From Leuctra nigra (lineage: Eukaryota; Arthropoda; Insecta; Plecoptera; Leuctridae), in NCBI GenBank assembly GCA_934045905.1, contig OW203765.1:18601409-18665408 (forward strand): a stretch of 64,000 nt of DNA. The letters are read 5' to 3'. The notes under the pieces are model-generated. The model was given only the letters and a program-made list of their open reading frames with translations. It ran no database searches and was not told the origin of the DNA. The position numbers and the translations under genes are program-made. Shown here piece by piece: positions 29,884 to 41,500 of this stretch. Every line of letters begins with the position of its first letter. The first letter of the stretch is position 1.

Positions 29884-31934
29884 TCAAGTTAATTTCTTTC
29901 CGCCAGCCTTTTGGGTTTGAGCTGTCTTCGTCTGTTTAGCGTCTTCTTTCTCTGAAATAAAGAAATTTTCGTGTAACTGCTTTGCCTCTTAATCATGGTT
30001 GTAAATGTTGACTTTCAACATATCCCACTCGAGAAGGAGCCACCCAAGTTCACCGTGGACAACTGAACTTTTAAAAGCTCATTCCTTAAGTTTTTTGAGA
30101 ACATTTGAATGAACACCTGCTCTACAAAGTGAATGTAAAAGTTCAAAGTGTAAAATTAGAGAACCTTTGAAATTTTATCAAGTCGTTTTTTCGTTATGTA
30201 ATTGATAATCTGTAGTACTTTTAGAATTTCAACAATACAGGCCTATACAGGTGTGAACCTGGGGCTTGGAGATATTCCCCTTGGTGGGCACTTTGTAGCA
30301 AACTGGTGATGACAAGAAGATAGTGCAAATAAACAAAGTCCGTGGCTAAGCTACCTAATTTGCAAAAGGTCACAGTAAATACTATCGTTACTATACCAAG
30401 GAATCCACATAGAAATGCACTGTTTTGGATTATTTTACAATTTAAAAGCATAAAACTTTTCAAAACCTCAAAAAAAATTGAGATTTTGTAGTGTGGGTTT
30501 TGTCATTTTATGGTGCAGAAAGAATATAGATTAAGTGGGTATCACACTGGGTTGCAACCCGATTATGGATCACGTGATTGTTCTGCACATGTGCAGAGAC
30601 CAATCTTAGTCTTTACGCGCATATTGATAATTTGGTCCATAAGCGGGTTCCAACCACGCGAAACAATCAAGTGCAATACCTTTGGCAAAAATATTGCAAA
30701 ATCAAATCCATGACCAATTGAGTTTGCAGTCAGTGGGCCTAGCAGGGAAAATTTAAATGACCTTGTGCCATAAGCAAAACTATTATACCAACACATTAAA
30801 GAAACTTACTTTTAAGATCTTCTTCACGTCGTTGAGCTGCTTCTGCTCTTTGCTGCTTAATTATCGCTAAGCGGGCTAAATCTGATCTAGCCTCTTCCGT
30901 TTTGCCTTCAGCATGCATTCGCTGGTAATTGGCTTGCGCTCGTTGGCGTTCCAATTCTTCTCTGTAAAGCAATGCATCCATCAAATTCAAACATCTACAA
31001 CATAAAAACGTTACCTACTACACATTTTATTATCTACTTAGTGTAGGTACATTACCTTTCTTTTCGGGAGAGTTCTGGCTTTCCGTGTGCTGTTTTTACG
31101 GCTTCGTTGAGTGTTGCTAACTTCTTAACTTTTTTCTGAACTCGATTAGGATTTTCAACCTCGATTAATTTTTCTACTCCTTTTGCCTTCTGCTCTTCTT
31201 CATCACTGGATTCTTCTTCTGAAGATGAATCACTCCCGGAGCCAGACTTCTCTTCCTTGGTTTTCGACGTTCCAGCCTCACCCTCTTCATCACTGGAGCT
31301 TGCATCTCCTCGTTCTTGCTTTAAGTTCAAAACACAGACAATGAAGAAATAGTATCTATGTAGTACATCAATCATTGTTAGCTAGTAGCTTTCGTATAAG
31401 ATAACTTACTCTCCACTTGCGTTCCTTCTCTTCACGTTTCATCTGCTCCTCGATCTCTTCAGGATTCGTGAAGCGTCGATGCTTTCCCTTATGATTGGTG
31501 TACTTTCCTGAGAAGCATCAAAAGTAATTCTACCTTATTCTGACGTTGCAACTAGTTCTCTAGTTCTAGGTAGCCTACCTAGGTAGTATCTAGGTACCTA
31601 TAGTGACCCGCAGTCGATCTGTGGATTGGGATTTTCGTGAAAAACAGGTATTTTACGAACCCCTTAACGAGCTCAACCCAAGAGAAGGCTCGGCATGAAC
31701 AATGGGGCATGGTGCGCACGCAGGTAAAGTAGGGGACGGGAAAGTAAAAAGACACTTTTCCAATCCACAGATCGACTGCGGATGACTATAGTATGGATAT
31801 TTTGTAACATTCACAGCTGGATGTGTCATTTTACCAAGAGTCAAGAGCCCCAAATAAATAGGAGCTACAAGTTGCATTGGATAGAATATTACTAAAATAA
31901 TTGTAGTTTTAATTTGTGAAATACCTCGCGGCAT
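29884..31934 (-). CDS. PDAP1: 28 kDa heat- and acid-stable phosphoprotein (PDAP1)
   Basis: Five exons on the minus strand: 31934-31925 (10 nt: ATG plus Pro-Arg and one base), 31507-31410, 31318-31056, 30961-30810 and 29951-29884 (TGA). All phases fit, giving 196 residues (human about 181). Order: a basic N-terminus ([21 protein letters not shown]), a Ser/Glu/Asp-rich acidic segment with CK2-like sites (residues 45-85), the hallmark [13 protein letters not shown], then a helical Arg/Lys/Glu block ([31 protein letters not shown]) and a Lys-rich tail. PDAP1 is a small RNA-associated phosphoprotein with poorly defined molecular function. Head to head with the TRMT1-like gene. Confidence 0.95.
31601..31790. 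mobile_element. Short TIR element (MITE) in PDAP1 intron 1
   Basis: CCCGCAGTCGATCTGTGGAT and its inverted partner ATCCACAGATCGACTGCGG lie about 140 bp apart, bordered by CTATAGT/ACTATAG. Non-coding. Confidence 0.7.
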
Positions 31935-32545
31935 GATGTTATCGGTGTTTGATGTTACAATGGGTCAAATCAATGGTGATAAAGTGAAAAATATTGACAG
32001 CAATCGTCACACACAGACAAGAGAAAGAAACACTGGTCTAGTGTGCATTCCACAACAAGTCTAAAAATCCACCAAAATATAGAAATGACAAAGGAGCAAA
32101 ATGAGCCTGCTCCAGAAATTGTGAGCGAAATGTGCGCAGTAAGTAGTGCGCAATCATTATTCCTGAGCGTACCCAACATTTCCGGGTCTCTTTTCCATCT
32201 TGACTTCAAGGGTTACAACTTCCTTTCCTCCGGCCATCCAAAACCTGGCGGGAAATTTGGTGTTGTAAATTCGTAAAATTTCTGTAGGAAATAGGAATTT
32301 CTTGTTTCTTTCTACCTGCCTACTAATTTTGTGCACATTTCTCACATAGGAAATAATCAGAAATACATTTTTTTTAGTAACCTGATGGTTAGTTGCGTGC
32401 ATTGTGGATTATTGCAAAATTAGGTACTTGTTGATTGATGGAACTGGCAGACAACTTGTGGAGAAGAAGGAAGAGAGGTTATAGGTACCTACCTATAGAA
32501 GAGTCAATGTCAAGTTTTGTAAATTTGTAAAATACATTTATCCAT
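31935..32545. promoter_or_regulatory. Shared promoter region between PDAP1 and the TRMT1-like gene
   Basis: The two start codons point away from each other and are 611 bp apart. The interval has no recognisable transposon. It includes an alternative possible first exon (32085-32138, ATG to a GTAAGT donor). No TATA box is obvious. A bidirectional promoter is inferred from geometry. Confidence 0.45.
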
Positions 32546-35500
32546 ATGGAGCGTCCAGACTTTGAAGATATACTGAAAGAGCTGAGGTTAGAACATAAGA
32601 ATTATTTATTAAGAGAGGTGCACACAGACTGCATGGCCATGTCGATGTCAAGTCTGTAATGATTGACCAATCTAACCTAGAATCTAACCTAGGTAGGACC
32701 TACTACCTATACCTACCTACTAGGTAGGTAGGTAGGTAGGTAGTACCTACTTTGTCTGGGTCAGGTGTTTAAAAGCAAACAAAAACATTTGCACGATAAT
32801 TAAGTATACAATGACAATTCTTGGCAATATATAAATTTATTATTATTTTTATTAATATTTTCTATATCCTGAACGGAATTAAATTCACAAGTGAGATGTA
32901 ATAGAGAAAAGGGAGGAGAGGAAACCCGGCATCGGCATGTAGCCTAATCCTGACGAGAGATATCAAGGTAGGCTGTCCATTTGTCCCGATTTTGCCGGGA
33001 CAGTCCCGTTTTCTAGCAACCTGTCCCGCTGTCCCCACGACCATCAAGCGGGACGCCTTTTGTCCCGATTTTTGACATGTTACCGTTTTTTCGTAAATTC
33101 ATAATTTGCCGTGCAGCGAATAGTTTGCTGTGCCTCTATCTATTATCAGCGCAGTGAATGAACAGTTTGTTCACAGCCTTCTCGAGTCTCGACAGCCACT
33201 CACTGTCCACTTGACACTTGACTGACAGCCAGCTCGTTTTGTCCTACGATCACCACACTTTACAGGGATCGGAAACTGTCTGACTAGCTGGCCATGTGCT
33301 TGGTCACCTTGAACACAACAATCATAGAACAGGCGGCTGTGATGTCAATCTCGTTACACATGTCTTTATCTCCCGCCAGAACAGAATTCAAATATTCGAC
33401 AATGCGCTATCATCACTAGCAGCGGCAAGTTTGAGAAGCTCTTTCAAACCTGGCGGCAATTGTGTGAATCAAATTAAAACACTCCAAAATCGTACTTATT
33501 TTAAATTTCGCGGGTCACCGGCCGGAAGTAAACGGGTGCAAGAAGTAAATGGGTGCAAATCGGCGGCCCAAGCACTGGGCCGCCATCATTTAGCATTGGT
33601 CTTATGGGAGTGACGTCACAATACGCAGACAGTTTCCGATCCCTGTAAAGTGTGGTGATCGTAGCTTTGTCCAATAGGCCATTTAAGAAAGTCAAAGCGC
33701 ATGCGATAAAGCCTGGCAGGTCCACAGCCGTCTAGTGTGTAGTGACTAGTGTCTGTTTGGTGTCTGTCATATATTTACGTGTTGTTTTCGAGAAGGCTGT
33801 GGGTGGGATGACGTCACGCCGAGTCCTTTGAAGTGCGCACTGCGCCTGCGTTTAAGCCTGATAACATTAGTACCACACCTCACCAACAGATGTATCTTTA
33901 CTTTCTTAAATGGCCTATTTGCTTTGACTGTTATGGACATGGTTTCAGGGTTGCCAGATTGGGCGACTTGACCCTACCATATGGCGACCAACTTTTTGGT
34001 GTTGTCGCCGATCGCCGATTTGGGCGACTTCGCAATATCTTTCCATAATGCAAATTTTTGAGAAAATATATGGAAAATAGTAGGTACTTTAAAACTTAAT
34101 TTCCATAATTGTGAACTAGCAATTTTAGGTGATCGAAATCGCCGAAATTTCTAGTCCAAAACGCATAGAAATGGCTCTATTTCATTCTTGAAATTCAAAA
34201 TTTTCCCGGGCCTGCGCGGCCTGGACCCGCATGTTGCTGGGGGGCCCTTCCCCCCAGTCCCCCCATTGTAACCCAAAACTGTAAAGATTTTCCAAATTCT
34301 AAATATGGATACCCTATATATGCCTATATATCAAAGAGGCTAACGGCTTAACGTCCCATCCGAATGACGGTGTAACAGGGCCTCCACAACCCGTGCCATC
34401 GAGAGACTGATAACAGGTGAAGGGAGGTAGTCACACTAATCCCAAAACACCCCAGTCTCTTGCCCAACGGCAGCAACTGGCAAGGCAGAGTTGAATGGTC
34501 ACCCATCCAACCGCTGACCGCGCTCAATGTTGCTTAAATCTCGGTGAACTGATGAGAACTGAAGTATCCAATACACCAGCCGTTGCGATAATTCACACTG
34601 AAAACGATTCCAGTGAGCTAACAATGCACTATGTTGTCTGCGACAAGTGATTTGCGATGTGTGGTTCATGCAATATTTACGTATTTTTTAAAAGTACCAC
34701 TATTTATTCACGTACAGGTAGATAGATATTTATGAATTACCGTTTTGTAGAGTGTTTTAATGTGTGTTACTGAGTGTTACTTTAATTTTTGTCTGCTTTG
34801 GAAATTTAAAAGCAAAATAAGATTAGGAAGGTATTTGCAGTCATGCCAACTACAGTGTCAAAAATTAACATTTTTGGTAGGTAAAAGTGCAAATCTAGTG
34901 CGGGTTGGCATGTCACTTATATGACAATTATAGGTACCTAGGTAATTGTAATAAGTCCATCCCTGGCTAATTAATGCATTACTAACAGTAACACCAAGAT
35001 CATTGAAAAATTCTTTTCAAGCGCGAGCGATTTTGCTGCTTTTTGTAGACACTTTTTGCGATACGATTGGAGACGAAATGGGCGGACCAAATTATTTGAA
35101 ATTTTTATCGTTATTAGATAAAAGACAAACTTAGGGCTATCCCTTGGTACATTTTTAATTTTTTGTTTTGTTAATTAGTAGGTAATAATTAGTTTATTTG
35201 TGGTGAAAAATTAGCTATTTTCTTGTCTCCCTAGGTGCCGTATAAAATTAAATTTCAAAAATGTGCCAAGTGATAACCCTAAGTTTGTCTTTCATCTAAT
35301 CATGATTAAAATTTGAGATCAATTGGTTAACGGGTTTGGTCTCCAATCGTATCGCAAATTTTAGAGTTTTGCGCGGTTTTGTTGTATAACCGGCGCCCAA
35401 TTAACGATGCAATAAGCAAAAATGAAAAAGTGCTACTAACATACAATCAGACTGATCATAACACACTCACTCATGAAATAATTTTTCTCTCAAGTTTCTA

Positions 35501-38500
35501 AAACGGCCGAGCGCTAGTATCACCTTAATTCTTTCCTACATGAACCCGCTGGTTCGTTTCAACGTCCAGGTTCACTATCCACTGTTCGCACTGACATGTA
35601 GCATTGTCTCGTATACTTTCCAAACTCTACAGTAATGCGTTTAGTAGGTAAAAGCTGGTAAAAGTTATATGGCTTACTACTAACTACATCGCAAACTAAC
35701 AGAAATTGATTCCTAGACCTACAACTCAGTTTCTACAATCAACAATCGGCATATTTTATCAGAGCACATTCATTCATATTCTTGCAGCATAAAGGTTGGC
35801 TGTGTCTTGTTTTCTTTTAGGATCGAGGTAAATTACTTAAAGGTATGATTGGTTGAAAAAAATGCTTTTCCGCAAAAGCGCTCTGTTGTCAATGAGAGAG
35901 GCTTAACTTTATTGAATATTTTCAGCACTGCTGTGATATCAGTCCATGCAAGCGATCTCTGTGCTTCATCGCACGATGCAAGCGAGGGAAGAGAAACCCA
36001 CGAGAGAACCGGCATCACTGTCCTTGTGCCACATTCATCAGACGGTGCCAACAGCTTGTGGGATGCACAACGTATCCCCGGGATAAAGAAGATTAAAGTC
36101 GGCAACAGCCAACAAGAATCCGTGGCCTCCATCGAGAGCTTAATCTCTCGTCACGGAGTCCAGGATAAAGTTACGGCAGTATGCGAAAAGCCAAAGTAAG
36201 TATTCCGAACTAGCATATTGAGATGCGATAAAAATAACATTTAGGGGAGAGTGGGGCACATTCGGACGATTTTTTTCTTTTGCAGATAAGATTGTTGTTG
36301 TAAAGAGAAATGAATTTATTTTTGTTGTTTGCCTATATAAGTTCAATCTATTACCTTTAAATTGCTTTCTTAGCAATTTTGTAATTATGTATATTTACAT
36401 AATTATAATTTAAAAAAACTTTTTTGTCCGAATGTGCCCCACCGGTGGGGCAGATTCGGACATAACGTAATTTGCATTGAAAAACAATTAAAAATGAAAC
36501 TCTCTAAGGAGAAAATGAACTCAATCATTCTCTTAGGCCGTGTAGGACCAACTCTGGATTAAGTTAACTCTCGATGATTAGTGGAAATTAGTGGATCTTA
36601 TTGGCTATGGAATTCGCGCCAACTTGTTTCATTGGTTAACCCTCGAGAGTTAACTTAATCCAGAGTTGGTCCTACCCGGCCTTAATCAATTATCCTTATA
36701 ATTACATTTATTTCTTGTAATATTTACTTCAAATTTCATAATTGAACCACTTCTTTATGACTAGGTCTCAACGGTTAATGTGATGTTGGCTAGAACTGAT
36801 GATCTAGAAGGCAGTGCCAACAGGAAGTGAACATAGTCTCTAGTGTGACTAGAGTGGTTACATTGTTAGTTGCTGGCTGTTTTAGAATAAAGAAGACTAC
36901 CACATTATATTCTTATAATTATCTGTTTCAATTAAATAACTTATGTAGTTTATTAAGTATTGATTGATAACAACACATGGTGGCAGCGGTGGGTGTCAGT
37001 ACACGACAGTACACGACCACACGACAGTCAGTGTGGTGGCCAGGAATGAGCCAGCATATTATAGATGTAGTTAACAAATGTCAACATTGTTTGGAACACC
37101 GGGAAAATCCACAAGAACCGTTATTGACAACACCTTTGCCAGAGCGAGCATGGCAGAGAGTAGCCATGGATTTGTTTCAACTCAAGGAACACAAGTATTT
37201 GATAATTGTAGATTATTACTCAAAGTTCCCTGAAGTATTATTGTTGGATAAAACCACCAGCAAGTATGTCATCAATCGCATCAAGTCGGTATTTGCGAGG
37301 TATGGAATTCCGGAAGAAGTTGTTTCAGACAACGGACCGCAGTTCAGCTCAGACGAGTTTCGAAGATTCGCAACAACCTACGGATTCAAGCATGTGACCA
37401 GCAGCCCAAGATATCCAAAGGCGAACGGACTTGCGGAACGGACAGTGAAAACCATGAAAGGTATCCTGCAGAAGTCAGAAGATGTATATCTCGGAATGCT
37501 AGCATACCGATCAACACCACTAGCATCAGGGCGTAGTCCGGCGCAGATGCTAATGAGCCGACAGCCAAGAACAACGCTAGTAACTGCTTCGGACAACCTA
37601 CTACCTAATCAAATCAACACCCAAGCGTGGAGAAGGAGGGAAGAGGCTAGGAAAGCGAAGCAGAAGCACGATTACGACCGAAGACATCGTGCCAGAGAGT
37701 TACCACCGTTAGAATTAGGTTCACATGTATATGTTACAGATCAGAAGAAATATGGCCAGGTGATAGCAGCCGGTACCACTCCGCGGTCATATCATGTAGA
37801 GACATCAGAGGGGACACTCAGAAGAAATCGAGTCCACCTCATGCCATCACCGAAACCAGATGTGCCCGGTCCGGCAGCAGCGGACGAGCCACAGGATGAA
37901 CCACAGGATGAACCAGCAACACCACCCGGAGCATATCGTTCTAGGCGGGGCAGAGTCATTCAAAGACCACAAAGATTCAATGATTATTAGCATTGTCTAA
38001 TTCTAACATTTGTACTATTAGTTTGAAATTTCATAAGTTGTATTCATGTTTGTTAGTACCCAAAAAGGGGGATGTGATGTTGGCTAGAACTGATGATCTA
38101 GAAGGCAGTGCCAACAGGAAGTGAACATAGTCTCTAGTGTGACTAGAGTGGTTACATTGTTAGTTGCTGGCTGTTTTAGAATAAAGAAGACTACCACATT
38201 ATATTCTTATAATTATCTGTTTCAATTAAATAACTTATGTAGTTTATTAAGTATTGATTGATAACAACACAGTTAATTCCAACATAAATGTCCTCTTTGA
38301 CTGGATGAATATCATTCCAGGAATCATCTTTCTTATGTAAATACATAATTTCAAAGAAAGATCTACCAAACCATGCTGTAAAAATCGACTTGTAAAAATA
38401 GCATATAAATAGCATGTCCGAATGTGCCCCCTAGAGATTGTCCGCATGTGCCCCAAACGCATTGGAAAGAAAAATATTTTTCCTGATGAGGGTAGGTGCT

Positions 38501-41500
38501 TCAAGTTTCAGGTTAGGGGCTCAATAGATTGCTAAAAGTATTGATTTAATGAATGTATGAATGCATCAAAAAGTGACTTTTTGCTATAATTTCTGCTGTG
38601 TTACAGCTGCTCTTCTCAAACTACATAGGAACAAGGTACACACTGCTGCCAACTTTCTGTATTTATTTGAAATTTTTACATATATGTTTAGGCTGGAAAA
38701 TCAAGCTGTCCAAATGTGCCCCCTGTCCGAATGTGCCCCCTGTCCGAATGTTCCCCCCTCTCCCCTATCGATGATGAAGGGTCGCCCTAAGAAATGTTTG
38801 AGGTTCTTAGTGGGTAGGTACTCGTTGAACACATTTGTAATGAAATTTTAAGCATTAACTTAAATAATAATATAATTTTCCTGTTGTTTCAAGTACCTAA
38901 ATGATTGTTGGGTTTTCAAACTTTGATGTTGATTCAGGTACTCCTACAGTCCCTTCAATCATATTATGCTTTTACTGCTTTTTTGCCATGCCCAGATACC
39001 ATCACTGTCACTTCCATTTTACAAATCAATTAGAGGTATTTTGAATTTTCAGTTACTTTTAATGATGTTGTTTTCTTAACAATATCACAGGCCAGGCCAG
39101 TAGTGATTTCAGACAAAGAGCAGCCAGAGTCGACCGAATTTGCGATCCCCTCGAGACGGACTTCCATCGGGTCCCACCGGCCCTCCCTCCTCCGGTCCGT
39201 CCCTATTCTGACCTCGCCTTCCCACCAGTGCTGTACCTGGTCCCTTTGGTCGACCTCCCACCTCCCTCATGACCTCTATATTATCAGTAAAATTTAAATT
39301 TAAAACTCAATGTGCACAAATTACGTAATTGCCGGCACTCCATTAATCTTATCTAATCTTTCCTTTATTTTGCTTTCAGCATGCTGATGTACAGTCATCA
39401 CAAACACAAGGATCGCTTCGACGTGGTTGACCTTGACATCGCAGACGTAACCCAATACCTCGACACCGCCGTGCAGTGTGTCAACGACGGTGGTCTCCTA
39501 TTAGTCACGTGCCGAGACGTGTCGCTTGGCTCTGGCGCCGACACCGACGCCAGCTACGCGAAGTATGGCTCCCTCGTGCTGGCGTCGGACTGCGCCGAAG
39601 AGATGGCGCTCCGAGTGCTCGTCAAGTGCGTCGAGTCTCATGCCAATCGACACATGCATTACACGGAACCAGTGCTGTGTGTCAGTCTTGGAGGAGGGTG
39701 TGTCAAAGTCTGCGTCAGAGTGTTCACAAGTCCGATTGTGTGCAAACAAACGCTGAGGTGAGGATAGTGGCATTTCTATCAACAACACTTTAATTTACTA
39801 CTTGCTAAGTCTTTTCATCCTGAAATAATATCTATCTGTAGTTCAAGAACAACTCTTGAGCCCAACTTAGCTAAACACATTTGATAAGTTATTCTTTAAT
39901 GATTTCATTTTCAGCCATGATTTCAACATTGGGTTTCATCAACCATCGTAGGGGCAACTTGCATGCATCCGATTTTTTGTTTTATTATTTTTTGTTCATA
40001 GTGTAGGTAATTGCCAAACCAAACTTTTACCAAACCCTGGACTCCTACTTAAGTAATCTATCTCACTAGAACGGTCTTACATTAAGACCGTCTTAGTGTA
40101 AGACCAAGATAAGACAATTCCTTAGTCCCGATTTAATATAAAAAGGTCATAGCGCGGTCCGCCAAAGTACGCTAGAGATCTAGCCTGCCGGTAAGACCGT
40201 CATAGCACCAGTCATGGTCTCTTAAAATTAATATTAACTTCGGACTAGGCCGGGACTTCCCGGGTCTTATCTCGGTCTTACCGTGGTCTTAGTGGGAAAA
40301 AACACAACGTTGGTGTTTTGCCACAAGGGCCTATCTCATCAAAAATGCAAATTTCACTTTTTGGTGTTTTCCTTCAAGGTTTGATATACTTTATGATATT
40401 CCAGAAGGGCATATCTCTGAAGTGAAAACTGAGGCCAGTAGAGCTGTTTTAAAATTGGAAAAAGTCAATTTTATAATTAATTGATTTGCCAGAAGGGCCT
40501 ATCTCTACACAGACTAATAGCGTAGGGCCTACTTTAAGCTCTGTGCAAGATGAACGCCCAAAGGGCCTATCTTGCGTAACATCCATAGGCTGTGATACTG
40601 AATTGTAATCATTGTGAATTACGTTTCTAATAATTAATAATAAGTGATACATATTTGAAACAAATGATTTTTTTAATGAATTTTCATATATAATACACCT
40701 TATATTTAATAACACATCATTTTTTACTTTTCCTGAACAATTATGAAAAACCTAGATAGGCCCTTATGGCAAAACACCGACGATAATATTAGATAAGGTC
40801 CTGGATAAATAAACAAAAACAATCACACAAATAGAGTACCTACCATAAATTCATAATAGTACCGCAGTGACGCAGCTTAATAAATTGAATTGGCTTGTTC
40901 TAGCAAGCTGTCGATGGTGTACCGCTGCACTGGATGCAGTACGTTGACCCTGCATCCGCTGGGCTTGGCGGAACAGCACACGGAAAACAAGAAGCGGTTC
41001 AAGTTCTCGCTGCCTCGAGGTCCGCCCGTTGGAGTGCGGTGCGAGAACTGCCAAGCGGAGCACAAGGTGAGCACTGCTTTAAGTTCTACAAATATGTGAG
41101 AAATACAGAGTACTAATAGTAAATCATTAAACAAAGCAAACAATTGCCAAAATTGGGGACAACGGGGGATTTTGCTGCTGCAAGCAGCAAAATCGCTCAC
41201 GCTTGCAGCACTTTAACAAAATAGTTGAAAATTCTGATGATAATTGACGGTGCAGTCTATAGTACGTTCTACAAGGACCTTTCAGCGCCTGAGGGTAAAT
41301 GCCAAAATACAAACGCCAATAAAATGCTGTGTACACCTCAGAAATGTGGAGTTTCTTTGGTCATCTATTGTTATGAGGTGAGGAAGAGGTAGTGTCAGAA
41401 AACTAGCCAAAATTATATTACTAATTAGTATGGAAAATAGGAATTCAAAATGGAAAATAGATTTTTCACTGTTGCAAATTCCTTGTAGAACGTACTGTAG

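Larger units (their letters stand above)
36779..38271 (+). mobile_element. Internally deleted Ty3/gypsy LTR element
   Basis: Two 199-bp LTRs (36779-36977 and 38073-38271), identical as read, start TG and end CA. The 5-bp duplication GTTAA flanks the whole (36774-36778 and 38272-38276). A primer-binding-like TGGTGGCAGCGG follows the 5' LTR at once, and a polypurine tract (AAAAAGGGGGA) precedes the 3' LTR. Only integrase remains between them. Identical LTRs mean a recent insertion, presumably driven by proteins from a full copy elsewhere. Confidence 0.93.
36243..38766. mobile_element. TIR element built on GTCCGAATGTGCCCC repeats, host of two insertions
   Basis: The left end AGGGGAGAGTGGGGCACATT CGGAC is matched inverted at the right end (GTCCGAATGTTCCCCCCTCT CCCCT). 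The word GTCCGAATGTGCCCC or its complement also occurs near 36270, 36425, 36460, 38417, 38440, 38708 and 38725. Removing the gypsy-like insertion and the short MITE leaves about 0.9 kb of non-coding DNA. Superfamily unknown. It sits in the intron between TRMT1-like exons 35926 and 39380. Confidence 0.7.

Noticed and set aside
32085..32138. Possible first exon (ATG, 18 codons, GTAAGT donor) for the TRMT1-like gene
   Set aside because: It ends in phase 0, which does not fit the exon at 35926 (needs phase 2), whereas the exon at 32546 fits. It may be a non-productive alternative start.
34495..34588. Functional 5S rRNA gene
   Set aside because: Many substitutions, no normal 5S 3' end or T-run terminator; the foreign tail indicates a SINE or pseudogene.
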